Part shown: piece after piece, positions 62,750 through 64,000 of the stretch
How positions within the stretch are numbered: the stretch's first letter is position 1
Layout: the number at the start of each line of letters is the position of its first letter
Assembly: GCA_963556255.1 (NCBI GenBank)
Contig: OY744608.1
Location: forward strand, 68,412,103-68,476,102
Length of the DNA stretch: 64,000 nucleotides
Direction of reading: 5' to 3'
Source: Allolobophora icterica
Taxonomy: Eukaryota; Annelida; Clitellata; Crassiclitellata; Lumbricidae
Notes under the pieces: model-generated
What the model was told of the DNA's origin: nothing
Seen by the model: the letters and a program-made list of their open reading frames with translations, nothing else
The model's database searches: none
Made by a program: the position numbers and the translations under genes

Positions 62750-63180
62750 CCTTCATGGTTGAACACCTCCATTGGCTCCCTCTCTCTGCCCGTATACAAT
62801 TCAAAGTGCTTATTCTTGTGCTTAAATCTCAGCTGGGTCTTGCTCCACAGTACTTACGTGATCTGTTTAAACGGCCTCATTCTGCTGCTTCGCTGCGTCG
62901 TCTCCGATCTTCTGATCGTCTTGACCTCTTAGTTCCTCGTGTCAGGACAACTATGGCTCAGTCCAGGTCCTTTGCCTGCATAGGTCCCTCACTTTGGAAC
63001 CGACTTCCTCCTTCTGTCCGCACCACCATTCTCTCTGGTAGCGTTGCTTCTTCCTTTTCTCACCTTAAATGCTGCTTTTTCTCTCGGGGTCTCGCGCACT
63101 GGGAGCGCCTCTGAATGGTATATACCGTGAGAGGCGCTTTATAAATGCCCATATACAATACAATACAATACAACAAATTA
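62750..63180 (+). pseudogene. LINE C-terminal fragment, plus direction
   Basis: 62755-63114 reads EHLHWLPLSARIQFKVLILV, LAPQYLRDLF, LLVPRVRTTMAQSRSFACIG and WNRLPPSVR to a stop. It is followed by the GAGAGGCGCTTTATAAATGC tail and ACAAT repeats. Inactive, 5' truncated. Confidence 0.85.
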
Positions 63181-64000
63181 GTAATAATAATTGTATTAGT
63201 AATAATAATTGTATTAGAAACTACCTGGCAGACAGTTATCTTTTATATGCCTCAAACTCAGGTTTAACAACTTTGTGTGTGTAGTATTTAAATACTTAAA
63301 ATAAAGATGCAGGAACGGGGAGAAATTCTCATAAGTGAGATTTTAGCTGGACTCATTAGAACATGGTTTGGGCGTGAAGATACTTCCTTAGTGGGAGAAT
63401 TTTCTTAAGTTGCTTGGACACTGGACCTCTTACATGCAGAAGGATTGACTATGCAGTCATTAGCGTTGATTTCATATAGAAATTGTAATATGTAACTTCT
63501 ATTGTGCCGGTGTCTAATTCACAAGGCATCAACTGATGACACACCAAAAGCAAGCCATAATGAGGTCAATATTCAGAAGACCTCTCTGTAAGACAGAGAG
63601 GCAGCCTATGGTGGATAAGCAATTTGAAGGAGGTAAGTTTTAAGTTGAGAATGAAATGACACAGGTGACTGAGCAGAGCGCACAGACACAGGGGGAGAGT
63701 TCCAAAAAGTAGGTCCAGCAAACGAAAACGCTCGTTCACCAAGAACAGTTCGTGATTTAGGTATGACCTAAGATAATCAGATGACCTCGTTGAATAGTTA
63801 TAAGTCTTGGGCATAAGAGCTGATTTTAAGTAGTGTGGCTGGCTAGAGTTCAGAGTTTAAAAAAACTATAGAAATTAAAGTGAGTGATCTGATACTGTCC
63901 CTTTTGGGTTTACTCGTACGTACGAACTATTATAATAAAATATAATAAAAATCAAACTTTTAATTGAAGTATGGATATGGCTTAGAGAAGTTTATTGGTG
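63181..64000 (-). repeat. dispersed LINE-like repeat in PFDN1 intron
   Basis: 63480-63850 shares blocks with 42525-42705 and, on the minus strand, has a weak frame with ELFLVNERFRLLDLLFGTL, a LINE-tail pattern. The remainder is AT-rich with no recognised feature. Confidence 0.45.

Overview
The window is animal nuclear DNA. It holds multi-exon genes with GT-AG introns, tRNA-derived SINEs, LINEs, LTR and DNA transposons, and long microsatellites. The genes have clear human counterparts, while the transposon mix (RTE and CR1/L2-like LINEs, many short hAT elements, piggyBac, Gypsy) looks like a marine invertebrate deuterostome such as an echinoderm. The gene identities come from the sequence; the organism is an inference and I cannot name a species. 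All exon structures below were built by hand from reading frame, intron phase and splice consensus.

Left part (1-34260): a tandem array of SLC5-family sodium/solute symporter genes on the minus strand. Copy A (exons 1-9 at 8186-583) runs off the left edge. Copy B (16 exons, 30132-13180) is complete. A 37-bp relic of exon 14 at 34224-34260 shows that a third copy once lay to the right. The duplicated unit is more than introns and exons: the 5' flanks at 10000-11950 and 30540-32110 also match. Because A and B share intron sequence, later insertions stand out. Copy A carries a Harbinger-like MITE, a SINE and a piggyBac derivative. Copy B carries a 6-kb Gypsy element (20468-26507), a hAT element (28449-29251) and a LINE tail. 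Between and beyond the copies lie further hAT MITEs, LINE 3' fragments and a 264-bp near-perfect palindrome.

Middle part (34860-49203): HDAC11 on the plus strand, with all catalytic and zinc-binding residues present. Three separate upstream exons (34860, 36654, 38286) each end in AG|GT at the same phase and could each join to the first catalytic exon. Each would add a different membrane-targeting N-terminus: a hydrophobic, Cys-rich segment; a single transmembrane helix; or an N-myristoylation-type MGC start. Intron 8 holds a 2.9-kb RTE LINE with an unbroken 950-codon ORF and a 10-bp target duplication.

Right part (50703-64000): MRM1 (mitochondrial 16S rRNA 2'-O-methyltransferase), complete on the minus strand and convergent with HDAC11. 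An in-frame chimeric exon in it arose from a 0.73-kb tandem duplication. PFDN1 (prefoldin subunit 1) starts at 61164 on the plus strand, divergent from MRM1, and leaves the window after exon 2. The intergenic DNA is mostly SINE, LINE and hAT debris plus a hAT element built of CAAGAC hexamers. No rRNA gene, CRISPR array or credible functional tRNA gene was seen.
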